In this document: positions 6,527 to 11,096 of the stretch, one piece after another
How the letters are laid out: each line of letters begins with the position of its first letter
Position numbering within the stretch: position 1 is the stretch's first letter
Assembly: GCA_937958235.1 (NCBI GenBank)
Contig: CALFGG010000008.1
Coordinates: forward strand, 1-12,149
DNA: 12,149 bases
From: an uncultured Candidatus Saccharibacteria bacterium
GTDB lineage: Bacteria; Patescibacteriota; Saccharimonadia; Saccharimonadales; Saccharimonadaceae
Direction: 5' to 3'
Made by a program: the position numbers and the translations under genes
Notes under the pieces: generated by a model
Database searches by the model: none
Told to the model about the DNA's origin: nothing
Seen by the model: only the letters and a program-made list of their open reading frames with translations

Positions 6527-7180
6527 ATGAAAAAGATAAACGTGTTGATCACTCACGCTAACGGAAACCTAGACAATAAAGTAGAAACTATTGAAGAGGC
6601 CGTTAAAGAAGCTGAACAATATGCTTTTCCAAAATTGAAGATCGATTGGGATATTGATTTGCTTGTCACAAATCGCTTATATGATATTATCATTCCTGAC
6701 GATGGAGTTGGCGGACGCACACAAACTAGCGACTTTATTGAGTTTGCGATAGATGAAGAAAAAGCAACTGAAGATCTGATTTCCGAGATGGTTGCGCATG
6801 AACTTTGTCACGCGGGCCGTTGGGGCAAAAACGACGAGTGGGCCAATTCGCTATTTGACGGGGTGATTAGCGAAGGTATTGCAACTTATCTTGAGGAAGA
6901 ATTCATTAAGGATCGGACTGAAAAAACAGTATTTATTAAAACTATTCTGGAACGAAGTGACGAAGAAAATGAAAAGATTCTTGAAAAATTTCGCAGTCAG
7001 CTGGATTTAAACTATTACGATTACGACACGATCTTCTTCAATGGAAGCAATGAACTTCCCCGCTGGGCCGGGTATTCGCTCGGGTATTATTTAGTGAAAA
7101 AATATCTTAAGAAAACTGGTAAGAAAATTGAAGACGCTTTTGCCGATAAATATGCAGATTTTAAAACAATAGTATTGTAA
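6527..7180 (+). CDS. DUF2268-type putative Zn-dependent protease
   Basis: 217 aa from ATG 6527. A TTG 13 codons upstream is in frame but would lie inside the promoter. The zinc-binding motif HELCH (91-95) in MVAHELCHAGRWG and the downstream SEGIATYLEEEF (E116 as likely third ligand) are the signature of DUF2268 predicted proteases, and the C-terminal WAGYSLGYYLVKKYLKKTG (180-198) matches the usual ending of that family. Length is normal for the domain. No signal peptide, so it would act in the cytoplasm or be exported by an unknown route; the substrate is unknown. It is divergent from the 5683-6438 gene and ends at its own hairpin. All predicted zinc ligands are present, so it is probably active. 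Confidence 0.85.
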   Translation: MKKINVLITHANGNLDNKVETIEEAVKEAEQYAFPKLKIDWDIDLLVTNRLYDIIIPDDGVGGRTQTSDFIEFAIDEEKATEDLISEMVAHELCHAGRWGKNDEWANSLFDGVISEGIATYLEEEFIKDRTEKTVFIKTILERSDEENEKILEKFRSQLDLNYYDYDTIFFNGSNELPRWAGYSLGYYLVKKYLKKTGKKIEDAFADKYADFKTIVL

Positions 7181-7185
7181 ATGAT

Positions 7186-7216
7186 AAAGCACGGAGAGTC
7201 TCGTGCTTTTCTTTGG
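7186..7216 (+). terminator. Intrinsic terminator of the DUF2268 gene
   Basis: AAAGCACG (7186-7193) and CGTGCTTT (7202-7209) enclose an eight-base loop, five bases after the stop codon, followed by TTCTTTGG. The U-run is interrupted. The stem begins about where the IS30-like remnant loses homology. Confidence 0.7.
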
Positions 7217-7224
7217 GAGATTTG

Positions 7225-7362
7225 GTTTCTTTTAAGTTCTCTGGATATTGTTGAAACATTGCGCCCTAGGTTTTTGACTATCTCGTGAATGCTCTTTGAA
7301 TTTTTGCGCAATTTTTCAATTACTACTCGTTCTTCATACGAAAGTTGTGTATACTTTTTAAC
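7225..7362 (-). pseudogene. IS30-family transposase fragment (N-terminal HTH only)
   Basis: Minus-strand codons from 7362 read VKKYTQLSYEERVVIEKL, then SIHEIVKNLGRN and STISRELKRN, the hallmark N-terminal helix-turn-helix of IS30 transposases (LS.EER..I.....S...IA..LGR..STISREL.RN). About 45 of an expected 300 or more residues remain. The start codon position is GTT with a TAA immediately before it, and similarity stops at 7225 against the protease terminator. No DDE catalytic core or inverted ends are visible. It is a dead remnant marking an old insertion between the protease and the next gene. Confidence 0.8.
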
Positions 7363-7399
7363 TTAGACAGTAACTTGTAGTTTTACGATGGATGTACTA

Positions 7400-7405
7400 T
7401 ATAAT
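7400..7405 (+). promoter_or_regulatory. -10 box for the 7415 gene
   Basis: TATAAT at 7400-7405 within an AT-alternating run, nine bases before GTG 7415. The best -35 candidate, TTGTAG near 7375, would need a 19-base spacer. The position implies a start at or within a few bases of the GTG. Confidence 0.5.
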
Positions 7406-7414
7406 ATATAACTT

Positions 7415-7768
7415 GTGAATAAATGGAGCATTACAATTATGCAAATGAGCGAAAGTAGATTAGGTGAAGTTATCTCAAAATTTCAAACGCCACAAGATCG
7501 ATATTTAATAGAACAGGAAGGCTCATTTGGAAGAGGTGAGTTTTTCTGGGTTATCAAAAATCAGTCGACTAATCAAAGATATCTACTAGTGAATACTTAC
7601 TCACATCATGGTGTCGAGGCTGAGCTTGAGTGTTATCGTGAGGGAGGATTCGAAAATTTAGAGGCTATCCCAAGAAGAATTGAAACTTTGGAAATCCCAA
7701 GTGATGCGGAAGATGAAATCTCTAAATATCTTTTTGGATTTTATTCTATATTTGAAATTAAGTCATAA
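7415..7768 (+). CDS. Small acidic protein of unknown function
   Basis: 117 aa from GTG 7415; unrecognised. The start is uncertain. GTG 7415 fits a near-leaderless transcript from the TATAAT at 7400, whereas ATG 7439 has GGAG ten bases upstream and would give 109 aa. The sequence alternates strand-like stretches (EFFWVIKN, RYLLVNTYSHHGVEAELECY) with an acidic C-terminal helix (DAEDEISKYLFGFY), suggesting one small alpha/beta domain. No signal peptide, membrane span or catalytic motif. It is convergent with the DUF1883 gene and shares a hairpin with it. Size and charge would fit an immunity or adaptor protein, but nothing in the sequence proves that. Confidence 0.7.
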   Translation: MNKWSITIMQMSESRLGEVISKFQTPQDRYLIEQEGSFGRGEFFWVIKNQSTNQRYLLVNTYSHHGVEAELECYREGGFENLEAIPRRIETLEIPSDAEDEISKYLFGFYSIFEIKS

Positions 7769-7793
7769 AAAAGAGGAGTATAAAATACTCCTC
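7767..7793 (-). terminator. Terminator of the DUF1883 gene, shared convergent stem
   Basis: GAGGAGTAT (7773-7781) and ATACTCCTC (7785-7793) form a perfect 9-bp stem with a three-base loop. On the minus strand it is followed by TTTTTTAT, a textbook U-run. For the + strand gene ending at 7768 the stem is present but without a U-run. Confidence 0.9.
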
Positions 7794-7813
7794 AATAAAA
7801 TGGTTTCCAAGAA

Positions 7814-8305
7814 TTATGGGCATATGCTTTTATCCCAGATGGTGATATATTCAGTGTTTGGTTCTCTTAAAAACACAATATTCCCACTTGAATTTTGAAT
7901 GATCGCATGGCCGTGTCCAGGTCCATCTGGTACGCCGTTGGCACCACCGAATAAGTAATCGGTAAATTCGTGAGGCTTCTTTCTATTCGGGTATTTCTTA
8001 GCGGGATACCCCATAAAAGTAAGGCCAACTTCGATTTTTTCTGGTGGTATAATCTTGACACTCGAACCGATACGCCCCTCATATCCACCTAAATCGATGG
8101 CGACATGCCAGAATCCACCTCGTGGGATGACAACATAGTACGGGCTACGAGTAATATACCCACCTAGATACATGAACGAAATGTCCATTTTGTAGTACAT
8201 AAAATTAGCGAAATCCAGGACGCATACATTTGCAGCAACATCAAGAGAAACGACAACCGTTGTACCTTCTACAAGATAACCTAAATCATAATGTACGAAA
8301 TCCAA
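7814..8305 (-). CDS. DUF1883 domain protein with a C-terminal extension
   Basis: 163 aa from TTG 8305. The TTG is preferred over GTG 8314 because AAGGGGG sits eight bases before it and overlaps the GTG region, and because DUF1883 proteins usually begin at the motif .DF.HYDLG. Residues 1-90 match DUF1883: MDFVHYDLGYL, VAANVCVLDFANF, YLGGYITRSP and the closing GGFWHVAIDLGGYEGRI. In other bacteria this domain is found alone or next to TIR and other defence-type domains; its biochemical role is unknown. Residues 95-163 are an unassigned extension containing GANGVPDGPGHGHAI and VFLREPN. No signal peptide. It has a consensus promoter, a ~100-nt leader and its own terminator, so it is a monocistronic unit, divergent from the HopA1-like gene. 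Confidence 0.8.
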   Translation of the reverse strand: MDFVHYDLGYLVEGTTVVVSLDVAANVCVLDFANFMYYKMDISFMYLGGYITRSPYYVVIPRGGFWHVAIDLGGYEGRIGSSVKIIPPEKIEVGLTFMGYPAKKYPNRKKPHEFTDYLFGGANGVPDGPGHGHAIIQNSSGNIVFLREPNTEYITIWDKSICP

Positions 8306-8356
8306 TCCATACACCCCCTTTCATAATCACAATGAATAAACCTATTGGTAAGGAAC

Positions 8357-8383
8357 TTTTTGTTTTAAATAACAAAACAAAAA
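8357..8383 (-). promoter_or_regulatory. AT-rich hairpin in the DUF1883 leader
   Basis: TTTTTGTTTT (8357-8366) and AAAACAAAAA (8374-8383) can form a 10-bp stem around a seven-base loop in the ~100-nt leader. It lacks a following U-run and may only be a feature of AT-rich sequence. Confidence 0.35.
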
Positions 8384-8412
8384 TTATGAGCATCTTAGAT
8401 TGCTCTGATTTT

Positions 8413-8440
8413 ATTATAATACAAAAATAAAATATGTCAA
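8413..8440 (-). promoter_or_regulatory. Consensus promoter of the DUF1883 gene
   Basis: Minus strand: perfect TTGACA (8440-8435), 16 bases, perfect TATAAT (8418-8413). Transcription should start near 8406. It is the only promoter here with both boxes at full consensus. Confidence 0.85.
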
Positions 8441-8454
8441 AATCCCTATTAAGG

Positions 8455-8482
8455 TTCTGAGTTAATGCGACTAGACTCAGAA
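8455..8482. repeat. Perfect inverted repeat between two divergent promoters
   Basis: TTCTGAGT (8455-8462) and ACTCAGAA (8475-8482) are perfect 8-bp inverted arms separated by 12 bases. The site lies 15 bases upstream of the minus-strand -35 (8440) and 47 bases before the plus-strand -35 (8529). There is no U-run, so a protein operator is more likely than a terminator. A second small repeat, GATTAA-AAAA-TTAATC, lies just to its right. Confidence 0.5.
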
Positions 8483-8528
8483 AACAGATTAAAAAATTAA
8501 TCATGATCATAAAAACAAGGCCAAATTA

Positions 8529-8557
8529 TTGACGTTTCTGTTTTAATTTGATAATAT
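8529..8557 (+). promoter_or_regulatory. Promoter of the 8563-8697 leader RNA
   Basis: TTGACG (8529-8534), 17 bases, TAATAT (8552-8557); GATAAT (8550-8555) is an alternative -10 with a 15-base spacer. Transcription would start near 8563, just before the first hairpin. Confidence 0.6.
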
Positions 8558-8562
8558 GAGTA

Positions 8563-8697
8563 TATCGAAGTTCTTGCACGGCGCCGAAGGTACCTACCGC
8601 AGGAGCTTCTTTTTTTGGTTCGTAGTATGATATGGTGAAGGGTATGAATCAGTCCTCCATATAGTTTCGGCTATATGCAGCAATCGGGCTGATTTTT
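8563..8697 (+). ncRNA. Structured RNA with two tandem terminator-like hairpins
   Basis: Hairpin 1: GAAGTTCTTGC (8567-8577) pairs with GCAGGAGCTTC (8599-8609) over 11 bp with two G-U, followed by seven T. Hairpin 2: AATCAGTCC (8647-8655) pairs with GGGCTGATT (8686-8694), 9 bp with one G-U, ending in a T-run to 8697; it encloses a helix CATATAG/CTATATG (8658-8664 / 8671-8677) capped by a UUCG tetraloop. The RNA is either a ~54-nt small RNA ended by hairpin 1 or an attenuated leader of the 8750 gene. No Rfam family comes to mind. A 24-codon ATG frame at 8556 overlaps the -10 and is probably not translated. Confidence 0.55.
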
Positions 8698-8705
8698 GAG
8701 CGCAT

Positions 8706-8711
8706 TATGAT
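8706..8711 (+). promoter_or_regulatory. Possible -10 box for the 8750 gene
   Basis: TATGAT at 8706-8711 just after the second hairpin, without a convincing -35. It would give a ~30-nt leader lacking a Shine-Dalgarno. The gene may instead depend on read-through from 8529. Confidence 0.3.
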
Positions 8712-8749
8712 ATTATTAAACTAATAGTAAATAATTTAATCCAAAAAAT

Positions 8750-9808
8750 ATGGTAATTAATACACTTAGAAACCTCGATCAGGCGACGGATGGTGTATCC
8801 GATATGACGATTCCGGAACAAATGCCTTCGTTTGAAGATCACATACAAAGAAAAGACTTCTCCGACAAAAGGCGTAATTTTGAAAAACCGCAAGACAATT
8901 CCGATATAGTCGCTTCCACAGTAGTAGCATATATTCATTCAGACCTTACGAAGAAAAATGATTTCTATGGCAAGATAATGAAAAGTGAATCCGAAAGATG
9001 GTATCCTGATATCAGAGGAACTAGAACTAGGGCCGCTGCCGAGTTTGAAACATTGATGTTCGAAGAATGGAAACAAAATCTTCTAAACATGAACGGAAAG
9101 ACTGCGGTAAAAAAATATGGACAGAATCCAAAAAACTTCGAGGCGCTCAAAAAATTACATAATTATCTGATAAGTGGAAATGATCCGAAAAATATGCCTG
9201 AATTTTTGACATATTGTTTTGATGGCGATGATGACGGCTTTGACGTTGCAATACGACACCTGACCTATAACCACGACAGCGGAGGCGGCTGGAACTATTA
9301 TTCGTCAAAAAATGAAAAAGTTGGGTTAGAACAACCGATTCGTGCTGATGGACGACTTTATTTGAATGCTGAACCGATGGATACTTACGACATTGCTGGC
9401 AAATTTGTATCTGCTTGCAGAGAATCTGGGCTTCCGTACGAGTTCAAGATAAATCAATTTGCGGATCGTGCCGATGCAATGGTATTTTATATTGATAATG
9501 GTAATTTTGACGGGTATTTTGGAATTTTAAACAAGATACTCGCTGAGAATCCGCAAATTAAGAAACGTATAGGCAAACCACCTCGCTTAACAGAAAAAGT
9601 AAATGATGTAATAGGGTATGGCGATGAAAATGGCGGTATGTCATATAACGACCGCATGTGCACAAGATTTCAGACGGCTATTGAGCAGGTCTCTGCAGAT
9701 CAAGCCGCCGTTGCGCCATCACTGTCAGTTCAAGAGCGCGCCAAGGTACTCTATGTTAATTTTCATGAACAATTTATTACTGCGATACAAGAGAAATTGC
9801 AAAAATAA
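8750..9808 (+). CDS. HopA1-like protein (putative effector or lyase-type fold)
   Basis: 352 aa; ATG 8750 has no Shine-Dalgarno. The C-terminal half (about 198-325) matches the HopA1 pattern I recall (type III effector HopA1 and LanY-type lyases of class V lanthipeptide clusters): RADGRLYLNAEP, then SGLPYEFKINQFADRADAMVFYI, a spaced helix with GILNKILAENP, and PPRLTEKVNDVIGYGDE, followed by SYNDRM. Residues 1-60 are polar, and 60-190 form a helical, Lys/Asn-rich region with a GDDDGFD segment. No signal peptide or membrane span. LanY homologues are thought to eliminate phosphate from phospho-Ser/Thr; whether this protein does is unknown. Its neighbours are a DUF1883 gene (divergent) and a tRNA, with no lanthipeptide precursor visible. 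The family call is from pattern memory only. Confidence 0.6.
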   Translation: MVINTLRNLDQATDGVSDMTIPEQMPSFEDHIQRKDFSDKRRNFEKPQDNSDIVASTVVAYIHSDLTKKNDFYGKIMKSESERWYPDIRGTRTRAAAEFETLMFEEWKQNLLNMNGKTAVKKYGQNPKNFEALKKLHNYLISGNDPKNMPEFLTYCFDGDDDGFDVAIRHLTYNHDSGGGWNYYSSKNEKVGLEQPIRADGRLYLNAEPMDTYDIAGKFVSACRESGLPYEFKINQFADRADAMVFYIDNGNFDGYFGILNKILAENPQIKKRIGKPPRLTEKVNDVIGYGDENGGMSYNDRMCTRFQTAIEQVSADQAAVAPSLSVQERAKVLYVNFHEQFITAIQEKLQK

Positions 9809-9871
9809 CTAAGCGGAGAAATCTCAATGATATAGAACAAGTTCTAAGTTTTAAATTTTAAAAATAAAAAT

Positions 9872-9896
9872 AGAGTTCTTCGAACTCTTCTTTTTT
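9872..9896 (+). terminator. Bidirectional terminator after the HopA1-like gene
   Basis: AGAGTTC (9872-9878) and GAACTCT (9882-9888) with a three-base loop, then TCTTTTTT. On the minus strand the same stem is followed by ATTTTTATTTTT. It lies 64 bases after the stop codon. A shorter TAGAAC-AA-GTTCTA hairpin precedes it near 9832-9845. Confidence 0.8.
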
Positions 9897-9897
9897 A

Positions 9898-9918
9898 TTT
9901 CTCCTCATGGAGCCGCCT
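9898..9918. repeat. Exact 21-bp copy of the tRNA-Thr 3' end, distal copy
   Basis: Identical to 9981-10001. On the minus strand it reads as the 3' acceptor strand AGGCGGC, discriminator T, CCA and ten flanking bases. It stops exactly at the acceptor/T-arm boundary and, like the real tRNA, is followed (minus strand) by a terminator hairpin. This is compatible with an attachment-type duplication or the stub of a tandem tRNA copy. Confidence 0.8.
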
Positions 9919-9947
9919 AGTATAAATACAGTCGTCCCATTCGTCGA

Positions 9948-9976
9948 AATAAAAATAGAACATAAATGTTCTATTT
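9948..9976 (-). terminator. Terminator of tRNA-Thr
   Basis: AAATAGAACA (9953-9962) and TGTTCTATTT (9967-9976) form a 10-bp stem, followed on the minus strand by TTTATTTCG, 15 bases beyond the tRNA CCA end. Confidence 0.75.
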
Positions 9977-9990
9977 GTTTTTTCTCCTCA

Positions 9991-10065
<75 letters not shown>

Positions 10066-10081
10066 ATTTTCTCGTGATTTG

Positions 10082-10087
10082 ATTATA
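10082..10087 (-). promoter_or_regulatory. Extended -10 of tRNA-Thr
   Basis: Minus strand TGCTATAAT: a perfect -10 with the TGN extension, 16 bases before the mature tRNA 5' end. The -35 region (TTCCGT at 17 bases) is weak, as is common with extended -10 promoters. Confidence 0.7.
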
Positions 10088-10127
10088 GCATAGACTACAG
10101 TCTTACGGAAGTAGGAAAATTATTAGA

Positions 10128-10157
10128 TAAAGAAAACCCCCGGAATGAACCGGGGGT
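10128..10157 (-). terminator. Terminator of the 10200-10787 gene
   Basis: ACCCCCGG (10136-10143) and CCGGGGGT (10150-10157) make a perfect 8-bp stem with a six-base loop. On the minus strand TTTCTTTATC follows. It is 42 bases after the stop codon. Confidence 0.9.
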
Positions 10158-10199
10158 AAAAGTTGAAAATACAGGTCAGGCTGGGGTCGAGGTGGGGGA

Positions 10200-10787
10200 C
10201 TAGATGGTTTTCCATTCCTCGAGGTCGACTACCATACGACTATCTTCAAAAGATAATCCAAATGGCATCTCGAGACCAAGACTCTCATAGAGCTCCTCGA
10301 CTTCTTGCTGGTCGGCCTCGAAGATCTGGTTATTATGAACTACATAAAATGTAGGTTCATAGTTATATCCAGAGCCTCCCCAGGTGACGCGGAAAATGTC
10401 GCCTTCATTGGCTTTAACTAGGACAACGTCCCAGTAGCCAATGCGGCCGGCGTCACCGTCAGCTCCGTTGCCGCGAGCGATAAGCTCCACCTCTTGACCA
10501 ACAGGAGTCTTGATGACTCCGTTGCCGCGGCGAGTGTAGCCACGCTCGCTAGATAAGGCCAAATACATGTCCTTATCTTTGCCGCGGTTAATGCGCGGTT
10601 TGCCAGCCTTTGACAAGCCAATCGTGAGATCGGTCCTCAAACCACCAACAGCTCCTTCCAACCCTTGCGGAGTTGGTAGAAAGATCTGTTGGCGACCGCG
10701 GCCGTGTTCGCCTAACGAGATGCCTTCTACGGTCCCGAATTTGAACTCTCTTGCTGTTACCTCTGTAGTCTTGTTAATATAAAACAT
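10200..10787 (-). CDS. 195-aa protein of unknown function, co-regulated by the shared leader motif
   Basis: ATG 10787 follows AAGGAGG by five bases, the strongest Shine-Dalgarno in the window. Not recognised. Residues 1-115 are Gly-, Arg- and Lys-rich with beta-like stretches (KFGTVEGISLGEHGRGRQQ, RTDLTIGLSKAGKPRINRGKD). About 95-160 contain VELIARGNGADGDAGRIGYWDVVLVKANEGDIFRV (positions 100-134) and a Tyr-rich strand region. The C-terminus (about 165-195) is acidic and helical (DQQEVEELYESLGLEMPFG). No signal peptide, membrane span or catalytic motif. Like the 3901 gene it is visibly G+C-richer than its neighbours, monocistronic, driven by a good promoter with a ~180-nt leader, and closed by a strong terminator. 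The two proteins share no obvious sequence similarity, so their common leader element implies common control rather than gene duplication. Confidence 0.85.
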   Translation of the reverse strand: MFYINKTTEVTAREFKFGTVEGISLGEHGRGRQQIFLPTPQGLEGAVGGLRTDLTIGLSKAGKPRINRGKDKDMYLALSSERGYTRRGNGVIKTPVGQEVELIARGNGADGDAGRIGYWDVVLVKANEGDIFRVTWGGSGYNYEPTFYVVHNNQIFEADQQEVEELYESLGLEMPFGLSFEDSRMVVDLEEWKTI

Positions 10788-10798
10788 AAAAACCTCCT

Positions 10799-10812
10799 TC
10801 CCCTATAGGGGA
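10799..10812 (-). promoter_or_regulatory. Palindrome abutting the Shine-Dalgarno
   Basis: TCCCCTATAGGGGA is a perfect 14-base palindrome directly before AAGGAGG in the leader of the 10787 gene. It has no counterpart in the 3901 leader, where only a few bases separate motif and Shine-Dalgarno. Its CCCC could also pair with the GGGG of the upstream motif hairpin. Confidence 0.5.
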
Positions 10813-10816
10813 TATG

Positions 10817-10857
10817 TCAATGCTCTTGTAGAATTAAGGGGATTTTCCCCACATTGA
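10817..10857 (-). ncRNA. Shared leader RNA motif, copy 2
   Basis: Minus strand: outer stem TCAATG (10857-10852) / CATTGA (10822-10817) enclosing the same GGGGA-AAA-TCCCC hairpin as copy 1 and the single strand TTAATTCTACAAGAG. Relative to copy 1 (ATCAGAG/CTCTGAT), two stem pairs differ with pairing preserved (G-C to A-T and A-T to T-A), which is direct covariation support. The CCTT after the hairpin could pair with AAGG of the Shine-Dalgarno. Confidence 0.6.
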
Positions 10858-10861
10858 TCAC

Positions 10862-10917
10862 TACTCTAAGTAGTATAAAACCAACCAGAAATGATTAGCT
10901 TGATACTACCCAGAGTA
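10862..10917 (-). ncRNA. 15-bp leader hairpin upstream of copy 2
   Basis: Minus strand: TACTCTGGGTAGTAT (10917-10903) pairs with ATACTACTTAGAGTA (10876-10862) over 15 positions, two of them G-U in the middle, with a 26-base loop. On the + strand the same arms would have A-C mismatches there, so the structure is complete only in the minus-strand leader RNA. Confidence 0.6.
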
Positions 10918-10973
10918 ACTTAAAAGAGGATCCAACTTTATTAAGGTACGAATGTCTTTTTTTGACGCTATTT

Positions 10974-11002
10974 ATTATGACATAAAACTTGATATATTTC
11001 AA
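10974..11002 (-). promoter_or_regulatory. Promoter of the 10787 gene
   Basis: Minus strand TTGAAA (11002-10997), 17 bases, CATAAT (10979-10974). Predicted start near 10967, giving a leader of about 180 nt that contains the hairpin, motif copy 2 and the palindrome. Confidence 0.7.
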
Positions 11003-11061
11003 GGCAACGAGTACATTGTTTGTTTAGAGTTGTTCCTTAAAATAGAACCGAAGTAGCGCTA

Positions 11062-11090
11062 TTGATTCCCTTTATGCTTGGTGTTATGAT
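11062..11090 (+). promoter_or_regulatory. Promoter giving a leaderless start at 11097
   Basis: TTGATT (11062-11067), exactly 17 bases, TATGAT (11085-11090) preceded by TGT (extended -10), then six bases and ATG 11097. The message would begin at or next to the start codon. Confidence 0.7.
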
Positions 11091-11096
11091 TTATTT

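Noticed and set aside
8331..8429. 32-codon frame MNKPIGKELFVLNN on the + strand
   Set aside because: It lies antisense within the leader and promoter of the DUF1883 gene, has no ribosome site or promoter, and its codons coincide with the AT hairpin.
8556..8630. 24-codon ATG frame reading KFLHGAEGTYRR, loosely like the 3901 protein start RFLYGSEK
   Set aside because: The ATG lies inside the -10 box and the codons overlap an 11-bp terminator hairpin; the similarity is short and the bases do not match.
9919..9980. Degenerate tRNA body attached to the distal 21-bp repeat
   Set aside because: Only the acceptor strand and CCA match; no T-arm, anticodon arm or D-arm pairing could be made from the adjacent sequence.
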